Of a stretch of 64,000 bases of DNA, positions 18,185 through 25,674 are shown piece after piece. Origin of the DNA: Candidatus Xianfuyuplasma coldseepsis (lineage in GTDB: Bacteria; Bacillota_I; Bacilli_A; Izemoplasmatales; Izemoplasmataceae); assembly GCF_014023125.1 (NCBI RefSeq), contig NZ_CP048914.1:1330698-1394697 (forward strand). The letters are read 5' to 3'. The stretch's first letter is position 1; each line of letters starts with the position of its first letter. The translations under genes and the position numbers were made by a program. Below the pieces are notes generated by a model, which saw nothing but the letters and a program-made list of their open reading frames with translations, searched no databases and was not told the origin of the DNA.

Positions 18185-18430
18185 ATGAAGGATAACGTTA
18201 ACCGTTTGATAGAATGGTTTGAATCCAAGTTCAATTTTATCATCGACGTCACCGCACTAATTGGGGGAACGTTTATGATTGTCATGTCCGGAGTGATTTT
18301 TGTGTCGGTATTACTGGATTCAAATGCGATTTTAGATGTTTTTGAAATGATTGTGTTACCTGGGGCATTTGGATTCTTTGGAATTCTAATGTTGTTTGCC
18401 TTGCGAATAACACGACATTTGACAAAATAG
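18185..18430 (+). CDS. Small two-helix membrane protein of unknown function
   Basis: I do not recognise this 81-residue protein. A charged amphipathic N-terminus (KDNVNRLIEWFESKFNF) is followed by two hydrophobic segments, about residues 22-43 and 52-73, and a basic tail (RITRHLTK). It may sit in the membrane with a short loop between the helices. ATG 18185 follows GGGGGAG. It lies 35 bases upstream of the large helicase and could share its transcript, since no terminator separates them. Confidence 0.65.
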   Translation: MKDNVNRLIEWFESKFNFIIDVTALIGGTFMIVMSGVIFVSVLLDSNAILDVFEMIVLPGAFGFFGILMLFALRITRHLTK

Positions 18431-18465
18431 TTTTTCTAGGGGATGGCACAACTTGAGGTGATACA

Positions 18466-21400
18466 ATGGCATTGCAAAAAGATCGATTACTAGAATCATT
18501 GGATCAATTACGAGACACGATACGTCAGGAAGAACAGTTAAAAGGACGACAAGTTCCGGTATGTTCGGATAATGTGTTACGTGAAATCGCTAAAACGAAA
18601 CCACTGAAAATCAGTGATTTTTTAGCGATATCCGGTATTGGTCGTGTATTTATGGAACGCTATGCCAGTCGATTCTTGCAAGTGATTATGACCTATCAAC
18701 AAGAGAGTGTCAATGAAGTTCATGTCTCGAAGACAGCCTTTAAGGTCCTCGATCACTACAAAGATCGACTCACCAATATATCGCGCAGAAATCCCAATTT
18801 ATACATGGGAAAAATCGTCCGACGACGTAATTTTGACATGGCTGCATTACAACTAAATTTAGAGATTGTCCAATTTCTCACAAATAAGCGACAAAAAGTA
18901 TTGTCATTACGATTTCCATCCACGATTGAAGGGGACCAACTAGAACGACACATCACGGTGTTATACCGGGAAACCAACAAGGATGAAAAAGAAACGGGTT
19001 CCTATGATCTCTACCTGGCCTATCCTTATGTAGAAGGTGTATTTAAACGCGATCAGTTCGCGATAAAGGCACCGCTTTTATATTTTCCAGTTAAATTGGT
19101 GCGAAAGCAACGAGCCTTTGAATTGCATAAAGTAACGGATAAAGATATTATTTTCAACCGTGATTTATTACTAGCAATATCTAAATTTGAACAGAATGAT
19201 GTGGATTCCAAAACACCGTTCTTACAAGAAGTATCGATTAAGGCCATTAGAGATATTGTCATTCCCTATTACGAAGCCAATGGTATTGAACTAAAAAAAC
19301 CAGAAGTATCCATGGATTTCATTCCTTTTAAGCGGGAACTGAAAGATCAATTCGTCAAACGAAAAAAAGGGGTCTTTCACCTGTTGGAATACATGACGTT
19401 AGGACGGTACAAACTCTATTCATCGATGATTCAAAAAGATATGAGTACGATTTTGGATCAACAAAAATACAATGATTTATTGGAAGGTTTAATTGACGAA
19501 AGCAACTTGTACTCTCAAGAAAAAGATGTCGTCTTTCAATTGTCTAGTGCACCGATCAATGAAGAGCGGTTATCGTATATAAATGATGTGAACTACGCCC
19601 AAGAGAAAGTCATTGATTTGGTGAATACCGAACAAAAACTTGTGATTTGGGGGCCACCGGGAACGGGGAAAAGTCAAACCATTACCAGTTTGATTGCATC
19701 CAGTGTTTTAAAAGGACAAAACGTCCTAGTTGTCAGTGAGAAAAAAGTCGCTTTGGATGTGATTTACTCGCGACTAAAAAACGCATCGCGATACACGATG
19801 TTTATTGACGATACGGAAAACAAGCAAGCATTCTATCAAAAGATGCAGACCTTTGTGAGTCCCTCAGCACCCGAACGAACGTTGAATAATGATATTTATG
19901 AGTTGGAACAACAAATATCCAAAGTCCTGTTTGATATGGATCGGGCGATTGAACTCTTGTATCATGAATCGATTCAGTATGTACCGATTCATAAATTGTA
20001 TTCACGGTATGTACGAGATAAGGACGTTCTTGCCGATTTTACACCTAAACAAGTGCATCAATTATTTGCCAGTGTCTTTGGCGATATTACGTTTAAACAA
20101 ATGGATATTTTGGAACAAACATTTGATACAAATGCCCATTTGCGTGACTATCTTCGATACGAAACAATGTGCCGAGACTATCCACTTCTAGAAAAACTAG
20201 AAACAAAAATATCACGCAGTAATAAGATCGATTTGGAAAACTTCACAGAAGAATTTCGAAAACTAGAAAATCAGTTGGAACATGTGTGGTTCTTGAAACG
20301 TCGAAAATTGAAAAAAGAGTTTATCGAAGGGCATAAAAAGTCAATATTGTATCTCACTAAAAAACGATCGATTGATAAAGCCTATATGAAACTTCTATTA
20401 CAAGATGATACGTTGCATAACTACATCATGACCAACCTCAATAAACTCAATAAATTACGGAAACGTCATAAAGAACTAACACCGTTTAAACACAAATTCC
20501 TCAACATGTTTTTAACGCATCCACAACTGATGAATCGTGAGGATCCAGCGAAGATAAGACGGTATTTATTTGATGCGTTTTATACTGGATACTTAGAAGA
20601 ATTTAAAGCACAACATCAAGAGTATTTATACATCTTTGATAAGTACGAAGACAAGCGTCAAGAACTCGACAGACTGATGGAACAAAAACGAGAAATCACG
20701 ATTGAAACCTTTGATATGGAACTTTATAAATATGCCTTAAATCTACTGGATTCCAAACGAATTATGGATATCAAACGCAGTTTGGAAAGTGAACGTAAAC
20801 TTAGTGTCAAAGCATTTATTAATCAGTTTCAGTTGGAATTGATGAACAGCATTAAAATTTGGATGATGACACCAGAAACCGTAAGTGCCATCTTGCCATT
20901 GGTGTATGGTATGTTTGATGTGGTAATCTTTGATGAAGCATCGCAGATGTATGTTGAAAAAGGAATCCCTTCCATCTATCGAGCTAAGAAAGTGGTCATT
21001 GCGGGAGATACGAAACAGTTACGACCTTCATCGCTTGGAATTGGACGTCTTGAAGACGACGATGAGTACTACGAAGAAGACGTGATTAAAGACATTACAA
21101 TGGATGCGAAAAGTCTGCTAGATTTAGCACGCTACAAATACTATGAGACCATTTTAAACTACCATTATCGTAGTCGCTATGAAGAGTTGATTGCCTTTAG
21201 TAATTATGCATTCTACGAAGGAAAATTAATCGTATCACCGAATCAACAAACACCGGACAAACCACCAATTGAATACGTTCATGTAAAAGATGGTGTATTT
21301 GATAATCGACGTAATGAAGAAGAGGCGAAAGCGGTCATTAGGTTATTGCGAAAAGTGTTTCGCGAACGCACAAATAATGAAACCATTGGGGTTATTACAT

Positions 21401-22179
21401 TTAATAGTTCCCAACGAGACTTGATTGAGAATTACATTGATGAGGAACTCTTCAAGCGCGGTAAATACCAAAAGCTATTTGAACGAGAATTATTCCGTCA
21501 AGAAGATGGCGAAGATAAGAGCTTGTTTGTGAAAAACATCGAAAATGTACAGGGTGACGAGCGCGACATTATCATTTTCTCAATGGGGTATGGCCGTGAT
21601 CCTGAGGGGATTGTTCATCGTCGTTTTGGATGGCTGAATAACGAAGGTGGTCAAAATCGTTTGAACGTCGCCATTAGCCGGGCAAAACAAAAAGTATATT
21701 TCGTCTCATCACTCTATCCAGAAGAGCTAAAAGTAGAAGATTTAAAAAGTACAGGACCGAAGTTGTTGAAAAACTATATGCGTTATTGCTACTATATTTC
21801 GAACAATAAGCCCGATTTAGCTCGGGACGTACTACAGCAATTACACCATACCGATGCGACGGAACGTTCGGATGTATTATCGCCATTTGTCGAAGACGTT
21901 AAAGCACGGGTGGAACGTAGTGGATATCATGTAAAAACAAATATTGGTATCGGTCGTTACAGTATTGATTTAGCGGTTTATGATGAAGATAACAATGAGT
22001 ATTTGCTTGGTATTATTTGTGATGTCGACAACAACCTAGATATGACTGCACGCCGTGATTTAATTCATCAAGAGAAGTATCTTCGTGCTCGAAACTGGGA
22101 TTTATATCGTGTCTTCTCGTCCAATTGGTACATGGATAAAAACAAAGAGATGCGAGCCATCCGTGAGTACTTAAAATAA
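18466..22179 (+). CDS. Large SF1 helicase with HRDC, DUF4011-like and nuclease-like C-terminal domains
   Basis: The 1237-residue protein has several recognisable parts. An HRDC-like domain (about residues 30-85) ends in the fingerprint FLAISGIGRVFMERYA. A DUF4011-like region begins near residue 95 (YKDRLTNISRRNPNLYM). The SF1 helicase has Walker A GPPGTGKSQT (396-405), an inserted helical region, Walker B FDEAS (about 822-826), GDTKQL, and motif V-VI VQGDERDII and LNVAISRAK (1066 on). The C-terminal 110 residues resemble the REase_MTES_1575 domain (IDLAVYDEDNNEYLLGI... and NWDLYRVFSSNWY). In that domain the usual Glu of IECDG appears to be Ile (IICDVD). Relatives occur as stand-alone or defence-associated helicases. 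A role in DNA repair or defence is inference. Confidence 0.8.
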   Translation: MALQKDRLLESLDQLRDTIRQEEQLKGRQVPVCSDNVLREIAKTKPLKISDFLAISGIGRVFMERYASRFLQVIMTYQQESVNEVHVSKTAFKVLDHYKDRLTNISRRNPNLYMGKIVRRRNFDMAALQLNLEIVQFLTNKRQKVLSLRFPSTIEGDQLERHITVLYRETNKDEKETGSYDLYLAYPYVEGVFKRDQFAIKAPLLYFPVKLVRKQRAFELHKVTDKDIIFNRDLLLAISKFEQNDVDSKTPFLQEVSIKAIRDIVIPYYEANGIELKKPEVSMDFIPFKRELKDQFVKRKKGVFHLLEYMTLGRYKLYSSMIQKDMSTILDQQKYNDLLEGLIDESNLYSQEKDVVFQLSSAPINEERLSYINDVNYAQEKVIDLVNTEQKLVIWGPPGTGKSQTITSLIASSVLKGQNVLVVSEKKVALDVIYSRLKNASRYTMFIDDTENKQAFYQKMQTFVSPSAPERTLNNDIYELEQQISKVLFDMDRAIELLYHESIQYVPIHKLYSRYVRDKDVLADFTPKQVHQLFASVFGDITFKQMDILEQTFDTNAHLRDYLRYETMCRDYPLLEKLETKISRSNKIDLENFTEEFRKLENQLEHVWFLKRRKLKKEFIEGHKKSILYLTKKRSIDKAYMKLLLQDDTLHNYIMTNLNKLNKLRKRHKELTPFKHKFLNMFLTHPQLMNREDPAKIRRYLFDAFYTGYLEEFKAQHQEYLYIFDKYEDKRQELDRLMEQKREITIETFDMELYKYALNLLDSKRIMDIKRSLESERKLSVKAFINQFQLELMNSIKIWMMTPETVSAILPLVYGMFDVVIFDEASQMYVEKGIPSIYRAKKVVIAGDTKQLRPSSLGIGRLEDDDEYYEEDVIKDITMDAKSLLDLARYKYYETILNYHYRSRYEELIAFSNYAFYEGKLIVSPNQQTPDKPPIEYVHVKDGVFDNRRNEEEAKAVIRLLRKVFRERTNNETIGVITFNSSQRDLIENYIDEELFKRGKYQKLFERELFRQEDGEDKSLFVKNIENVQGDERDIIIFSMGYGRDPEGIVHRRFGWLNNEGGQNRLNVAISRAKQKVYFVSSLYPEELKVEDLKSTGPKLLKNYMRYCYYISNNKPDLARDVLQQLHHTDATERSDVLSPFVEDVKARVERSGYHVKTNIGIGRYSIDLAVYDEDNNEYLLGIICDVDNNLDMTARRDLIHQEKYLRARNWDLYRVFSSNWYMDKNKEMRAIREYLK

Positions 22180-22190
22180 CCGAATATTAA

Positions 22191-22226
22191 AAACCTTCAA
22201 AACATGGTGTTTTGAAGGTTTTGTTG
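22191..22226. terminator. Bidirectional terminator between helicase and desaturase
   Basis: A 14-bp perfect stem (AAACCTTCAAAACA with TGTTTTGAAGGTTT) around TGG, between convergent genes. Confidence 0.85.
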
Positions 22227-22227
22227 T

Positions 22228-23223
22228 TTAACTGTATTGTTTCTTGAATGTTCTACGTGATATGAGTTTCTTGAGACGTTCATCGTATAAGTAAAGTGTT
22301 GCTAAGTGGATGCTTTCAAGAATATTGATCTCTTTGGAATTGCGGAATGCTTTGGTTGAGTGGAATAGTTTTCGAAGGTTATAATTGGGAATACGTGCGT
22401 TTAAATGATGAACATTGTGATACGCGATATTACCGGTAAACCAATCTAAAATACGTGGTAGTTTATAGACACTCGATCCTTTTAATGCGGCTTCGGTGAT
22501 ATCCCATTCATCGCTATCTGCCCAGTAGACTTCTTCGTATTGGTGTTGGACAAAGAACAGCCATACGCCAAGAGAAGAGGCAATGAAGATAATTGGAAGT
22601 TGAATCATCAAATAGTATTTAAATCCAACGGTGAATGAAACCGTGAGGATGATTGCTAAAATCCCGAGATTTGAAATGAGTAAACTAATCCAATCTTTTT
22701 TGGTTTTCATCGCAATCGGTAGACGTTGATTAATGACAAACATGTAGAATGGACCAATCCCAAATAAGAAGAAGGGATGACGATATAGACGATAACCCAA
22801 ACGTTTTAACCACGAAGTCTGTTGGTATTCATCGACGGTCATTGTCCATACATCTCCAACCCCTCGTTGTTGTAAATTACCAACGGTTCGGTGATGGGTT
22901 AAGTGTTCGCGTTGCCATTGATGATAGGACGTAAACGTCAATATTCCAAGGACATGTCCAATCACGGTCATCCATTTTTTGGATGTCATAAAGGAACTGT
23001 GTGTGCAGTCATGAAACAAGATAAATATCCGGACTAAAAATAGTGCCGGTAATATTGATAATGGAAGGACCAATAGGTAGTGAATACCTGCTTGTAGCAT
23101 CCAAAACATCAACGCGATTAGACCAAAATACGGGAGTAACGTGTTTGCTAGTTGCCATATCGCCCGAGCGTTTGACGGCTTCGCATAGGGGCGGACAATG
23201 TTGTTAATTGTGATTCGTTTCAT
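22228..23223 (-). CDS. Membrane fatty acid desaturase
   Basis: The protein is a di-iron membrane desaturase of the FADS type. It carries three histidine boxes: HDCTHSS (HxxxH), HLTHH (HxxHH) and HNVHH (HxxHH). About four to five membrane helices surround them, starting near residues 35-80. The 331-residue length suits acyl-lipid desaturases of the Bacillus Des type. ATG 23223 (minus strand) is chosen because GAGGTG lies before it; the in-frame GTG at 23232 overlaps that site. The reaction needs O2, notable beside FeFe-hydrogenase maturation genes. Its upstream region has several palindromes that could be operators. Confidence 0.88.
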   Translation of the reverse strand: MKRITINNIVRPYAKPSNARAIWQLANTLLPYFGLIALMFWMLQAGIHYLLVLPLSILPALFLVRIFILFHDCTHSSFMTSKKWMTVIGHVLGILTFTSYHQWQREHLTHHRTVGNLQQRGVGDVWTMTVDEYQQTSWLKRLGYRLYRHPFFLFGIGPFYMFVINQRLPIAMKTKKDWISLLISNLGILAIILTVSFTVGFKYYLMIQLPIIFIASSLGVWLFFVQHQYEEVYWADSDEWDITEAALKGSSVYKLPRILDWFTGNIAYHNVHHLNARIPNYNLRKLFHSTKAFRNSKEINILESIHLATLYLYDERLKKLISRRTFKKQYS

Positions 23224-23238
23224 AAATAACACCTCAAT

Positions 23239-23257
23239 TACTTTATCTGTCAGAGTA
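23239..23257 (-). promoter_or_regulatory. Candidate operator just downstream of the desaturase transcript start
   Basis: On the minus strand the sequence TACTCTGACAGATAAAGTA starts about 6 bases after the predicted transcript start. A near copy in the opposite orientation (TACTCTATCAGACAAAGTA) is at 23592-23610. It has partly palindromic ends (TACTyT...ArAGTA). Confidence 0.35.
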
Positions 23258-23269
23258 CTTTTATCGTTT

Positions 23270-23298
23270 CATATATAGAAGACTCCTTCTTCAAGCAA
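23270..23298 (-). promoter_or_regulatory. Probable desaturase promoter
   Basis: Minus strand TTGCTT, a 17-base spacer and TATATG. The spacer contains the dyad GAAGA-AGGAG-TCTTC. Confidence 0.4.
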
Positions 23299-23373
23299 AT
23301 TTTCGAAAATTTGGTAAGTGGGAGATGAATATATATCATTTCTGGTGCAGAAATGCTTTGCATTTTCGAAAAT
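23299..23373. repeat. Pair of identical ATTTTCGAAAAT palindromes
   Basis: Perfect 12-bp palindromes lie at 23299-23310 (extended to AAATTTTCGAAAATTT) and 23362-23373. Their centres are 63 bp apart, about six helical turns. Between and after them are ATTTCTG-GTG-CAGAAAT (23338-23354) and TTTCTGCA (23381-23388), which can pair alternatively with TGCAGAAA. Confidence 0.55.
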
Positions 23374-23390
23374 ATTGCGTTTTCTGCATT

Positions 23391-23419
23391 TTGCCACTTC
23401 TACAACAATATGATAGTAT
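23391..23419 (+). promoter_or_regulatory. Promoter of the 6S-like RNA
   Basis: TTGCCA, a 17-base spacer and TAGTAT with a TGA extension. It predicts a transcript start near 23427. Confidence 0.5.
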
Positions 23420-23426
23420 GCAAGTA

Positions 23427-23625
23427 GGTAAATAGTAGAAGGGAGTAAAAACAGAAAACAAAAGAATAGATATTACATAGAGGATGGGACAACCTTGATA
23501 GCTCGATTGATTTGCGCGCGATAGTGCGCATTACCCGAGAAGCCCCTACTTCAACAATACCTATTGTAAGTAGTGGGAGTGTTCACATGATTACTCTATC
23601 AGACAAAGTAATAAGATGAAAGGAC
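23427..23625 (+). ncRNA. ssrS: Probable 6S RNA
   Basis: There is no coding frame here, but a folded RNA of about 200 nt is visible. The motif CCGAGAAGCC (23535-23544) matches the conserved stretch on the 3' side of the apical stem of E. coli 6S RNA. It pairs back with GCTCG at 23501-23505 over an inner TGCGC/GCGCA hairpin. A second hairpin follows (CTACTT and ACAATA with TATTGT and AAGTAG, about 23545-23576), as in the 3' side of the 6S central bubble. ATGGGACA (23484-23491) pairs with TGTTC-A-CAT (23580-23588), with a bulged A. The closing stem and exact ends are uncertain. 6S RNA binds sigma-A RNA polymerase and mimics an open promoter. Confidence 0.5.
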
Positions 23626-23655
23626 TTTCTAAATTAAATGGGCTTTTTCTAAATA

Positions 23656-23684
23656 AAAAACACGTTATTTTTTTACGTGTTTTT
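23656..23684. terminator. Bidirectional terminator between the 6S-like RNA and the HAD gene
   Basis: A perfect 10-bp stem (AAAAACACGT with ACGTGTTTTT) around a T-rich loop; it overlaps the last codons of the HAD gene. Confidence 0.75.
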
Positions 23685-24498
23685 GTTTGGTTTTAAAGAA
23701 CGATGTTAAGTAATGAACAAGGCCATCTTCCGTGTTATCATATTCGGTTATGTCATCGGCGTGGACTTTCAGGCGATCTTGAGCATTTTTCATGGCAACA
23801 CCGAGACCAGCATACCGTAGCATTTCAATATCATTGTGAGCGTCGCCAAATGCGATGATGTGATCTTGATCATACCCAAGGTGTTCGGCAACGTACTGTA
23901 AACCAAGTCCTTTGTTGGTTTCTGGAGTATATAGTTCAATGACATAATTATAAAATGAGCCCCAATTACGTGCAAGAACACGGTCTTTGTATTTGTCTGC
24001 AATGAAGTCTTCAAGATGCTGTGCCTGTCCCTGGTGACAAACAATTAAGAAACCATTGGGATCTTCATGTAAAATGTCTTCAAAATGGCCGACAGTGAGT
24101 TTGGCACCGTTAAAGTAATGTAATAATGGTCGAATTTCCTCGGTATCATGCCATAGGAAGATGTCGTCCAATACTTCACCAAATGCATTCTTAATGATGT
24201 CCTTATTCTGTTGGACGATGTCGTAGATGTATTCTTTGGGAATCGAGATGTTTCGCACGTCAAAATCAGGGTCGTGTTTATTGGTGATTAAACCACCGTT
24301 ATAATTGATAATTGGGCTTGTTAGTCCGAGTTGATCATAGAATTCTTCACTGCTCCGAAATGGACGTCCTGTCGCTATAACAATGTCGTGTCCTTGTTGT
24401 GACAAGGAGCGTAAATATTTTTTGGTTTTTGGCGTAATTGTTTGCCAATCCGCAAGGAGGGTGCCGTCCAAATCAAGTGCAATTAAATACTTTTCCAT
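23665..24498 (-). CDS. Cof-type HAD superfamily hydrolase
   Basis: This 277-residue haloacid dehalogenase-like phosphatase has all four motifs. Motif I is ALDLDGTLL (nucleophile Asp) at residues 6-14. Motif II is ATGRPF near 46. The conserved Lys is in the NKGLGL region. Motifs III/IV are IAFGDAHNDIEMLRYAGLGVAM. The long C2-type cap between motifs II and III marks the Cof/YidA class, which hydrolyses sugar phosphates, nucleotides or flavin precursors; the substrate is not predictable. ATG 24498 follows GAGGTGAT; the in-frame GTG at 24507 overlaps that site. It is divergent from the next gene. Confidence 0.88.
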   Translation of the reverse strand: MEKYLIALDLDGTLLADWQTITPKTKKYLRSLSQQGHDIVIATGRPFRSSEEFYDQLGLTSPIINYNGGLITNKHDPDFDVRNISIPKEYIYDIVQQNKDIIKNAFGEVLDDIFLWHDTEEIRPLLHYFNGAKLTVGHFEDILHEDPNGFLIVCHQGQAQHLEDFIADKYKDRVLARNWGSFYNYVIELYTPETNKGLGLQYVAEHLGYDQDHIIAFGDAHNDIEMLRYAGLGVAMKNAQDRLKVHADDITEYDNTEDGLVHYLTSFFKTKQKHVKK

Positions 24499-24515
24499 AA
24501 ATATCACCTCATAGT

Positions 24516-24544
24516 ATTATGCCACATTCGTAAAATATACACAA
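24516..24544 (-). promoter_or_regulatory. Promoter of the HAD gene
   Basis: Minus strand TTGTGT, a 17-base spacer and CATAAT with TGG extension. Confidence 0.5.
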
Positions 24545-24559
24545 TACAAAACAAAAATA

Positions 24560-24568
24560 TGTTATAAT
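24560..24568 (+). promoter_or_regulatory. Extended -10 promoter of the anchored-protein operon
   Basis: TGTTATAAT. The ATG at 24567 lies inside this box, so translation must begin further on (24588 or 24594). Confidence 0.6.
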
Positions 24569-24587
24569 GATGGGTAGATTGGACGTG

Positions 24588-25361
24588 ATGAAAATGCCTT
24601 TTGATTTTACTAGTTTTTCGGGCTTTGCGAATTTCTTTTTAGGCATGGTGACAGGAATTGTCGCTTTTTTGGCATTTTTCACTTTTTTCACCTTTCGCGG
24701 ACGACGATTGGATTTAGCTGATATCAAGCGTCCTGATCGAGAAATGGATCCAGAGGATCTGAAAAATCTAATCTATGAAAAACAACGGAAGTTAAAACGA
24801 ATGCTGAAATACGATCAAGATGGTGCATTCAAATCAACATCCGCTATGGCATATGAACTACTCGAAGAAATCAGTCGTTATTTCTTTCCGGAGTCGAAAT
24901 ATCCGATGCTGGAATTAAGCGTTACGGAACTGATGGAACTCAATCACTATATTACCAACCGGATTGATACATTGCTTGAGATTCCCGTATTAAAAAATGC
25001 TAAGAAAACACGGATTATTCATATTGTTAATCTATATGAAAAGAAACGAAATTTGGAACAAAGTAAAATTGTCAAAGCAGCAAAGAAGGCAAAACTTGGA
25101 AAAGTGTTAAAATATGGTGGGATGGCATTGAATGCAATCAATCCCGTTTATTGGTTTCGAAAACTAGTAATCAACACTAGTATTGATGTTATGACACGGA
25201 AAGTTTGTGTTGTGATTATTAGTGTGGTCGGTGAAGAAACCACTAAAATCTACAGTAAGAAACTTTTTGACAAGGACGTTGATCTTGGCCTTGTTGAAGG
25301 AGACATGGAGGATTTACTGACAGAAGGAGACGATGAAGATGAAGGAGATCAAAACCCTTAA
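24588..25361 (+). CDS. Membrane-anchored protein of unknown function
   Basis: I do not recognise this roughly 257-residue protein. One hydrophobic segment (about residues 10-36, GFANFFLGMVTGIVAFLAFFTFFTF) anchors it, followed by a basic cytoplasmic-type linker (RGRRLDLADIKRP). The long soluble part is rich in charged helices, including KKTRIIHIVNLYEKKRNLEQSKIVKAAKKAKLGK. A second weakly hydrophobic stretch (about 190-225) precedes a very acidic tail (EGDDEDEGDQNP). The pattern of short conserved-looking helices and an aromatic GGMALNAINPVYWFRKL segment hints at a peripheral membrane protein. It overlaps the thioredoxin-like gene and probably shares its transcript. Confidence 0.6.
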   Translation: MKMPFDFTSFSGFANFFLGMVTGIVAFLAFFTFFTFRGRRLDLADIKRPDREMDPEDLKNLIYEKQRKLKRMLKYDQDGAFKSTSAMAYELLEEISRYFFPESKYPMLELSVTELMELNHYITNRIDTLLEIPVLKNAKKTRIIHIVNLYEKKRNLEQSKIVKAAKKAKLGKVLKYGGMALNAINPVYWFRKLVINTSIDVMTRKVCVVIISVVGEETTKIYSKKLFDKDVDLGLVEGDMEDLLTEGDDEDEGDQNP

Positions 25362-25662
25362 ACAGTTTTATGATGTGATTGAAAATGAACCGAACGTATT
25401 GGTGTATTGGTATACGAAATGGTGTCCCGACTGCTTTGCAACGAAACCACATTTACCTCGGTTGGAAAACGAATTTAGTACCATTGAGTTTTATAGTATG
25501 GATCGTGATGTTGATATTAATCTAGCAAAACATCTAGAGATTTTTGGAATTCCTAGTTTCTTGTATTTTGAGAATGGTGAAGAAGTAGGACGATATGTCG
25601 ATAAGAAACGTAAGTCCTACGATCAGATCAAAGCATTTATTAACGATGCACAAACAAAATAA
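25339..25662 (+). CDS. Thioredoxin-like protein
   Basis: A small (107-residue) thioredoxin-fold protein with active-site motif WCPDC (YTKWCPDCFATKP), cis-Pro loop GIPSF and strand-helix pattern throughout. It lacks a signal peptide, so it should act in the cytoplasm as a disulfide reductase. WCPDC differs from the WCGPC of TrxA, so the partner is uncertain. ATG 25339 has better spacing from AAGGAG than ATG 25333. The gene overlaps the 3' end of the preceding anchored-protein gene, and the ftsK-like gene follows 12 bases later. Confidence 0.8.
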   Translation: MKEIKTLKQFYDVIENEPNVLVYWYTKWCPDCFATKPHLPRLENEFSTIEFYSMDRDVDINLAKHLEIFGIPSFLYFENGEEVGRYVDKKRKSYDQIKAFINDAQTK

Positions 25663-25674
25663 GAGGTGAGCTCA

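Noticed and set aside
18466-22179. RecB/AddA-type recombination helicase
   Set aside because: Motif context (VQGDERDII, LNVAISRAK, DUF4011-like N-terminus) fits the DNA2/NAM7-like SF1 group, and no AddB/RexB partner is adjacent.
23224-23232. GTG start for the desaturase at 23232 (minus strand)
   Set aside because: That GTG is part of the GAGGTG ribosome binding site that serves ATG 23223.
23237-23612. tmRNA or RNase P RNA of about 375 nt closed by the terminal complementary strands
   Set aside because: There is no tag reading frame, no tRNA-like end with CCA, and no conserved RNase P motifs such as GAGGAAAGTCC. The 6S-like core fits better.
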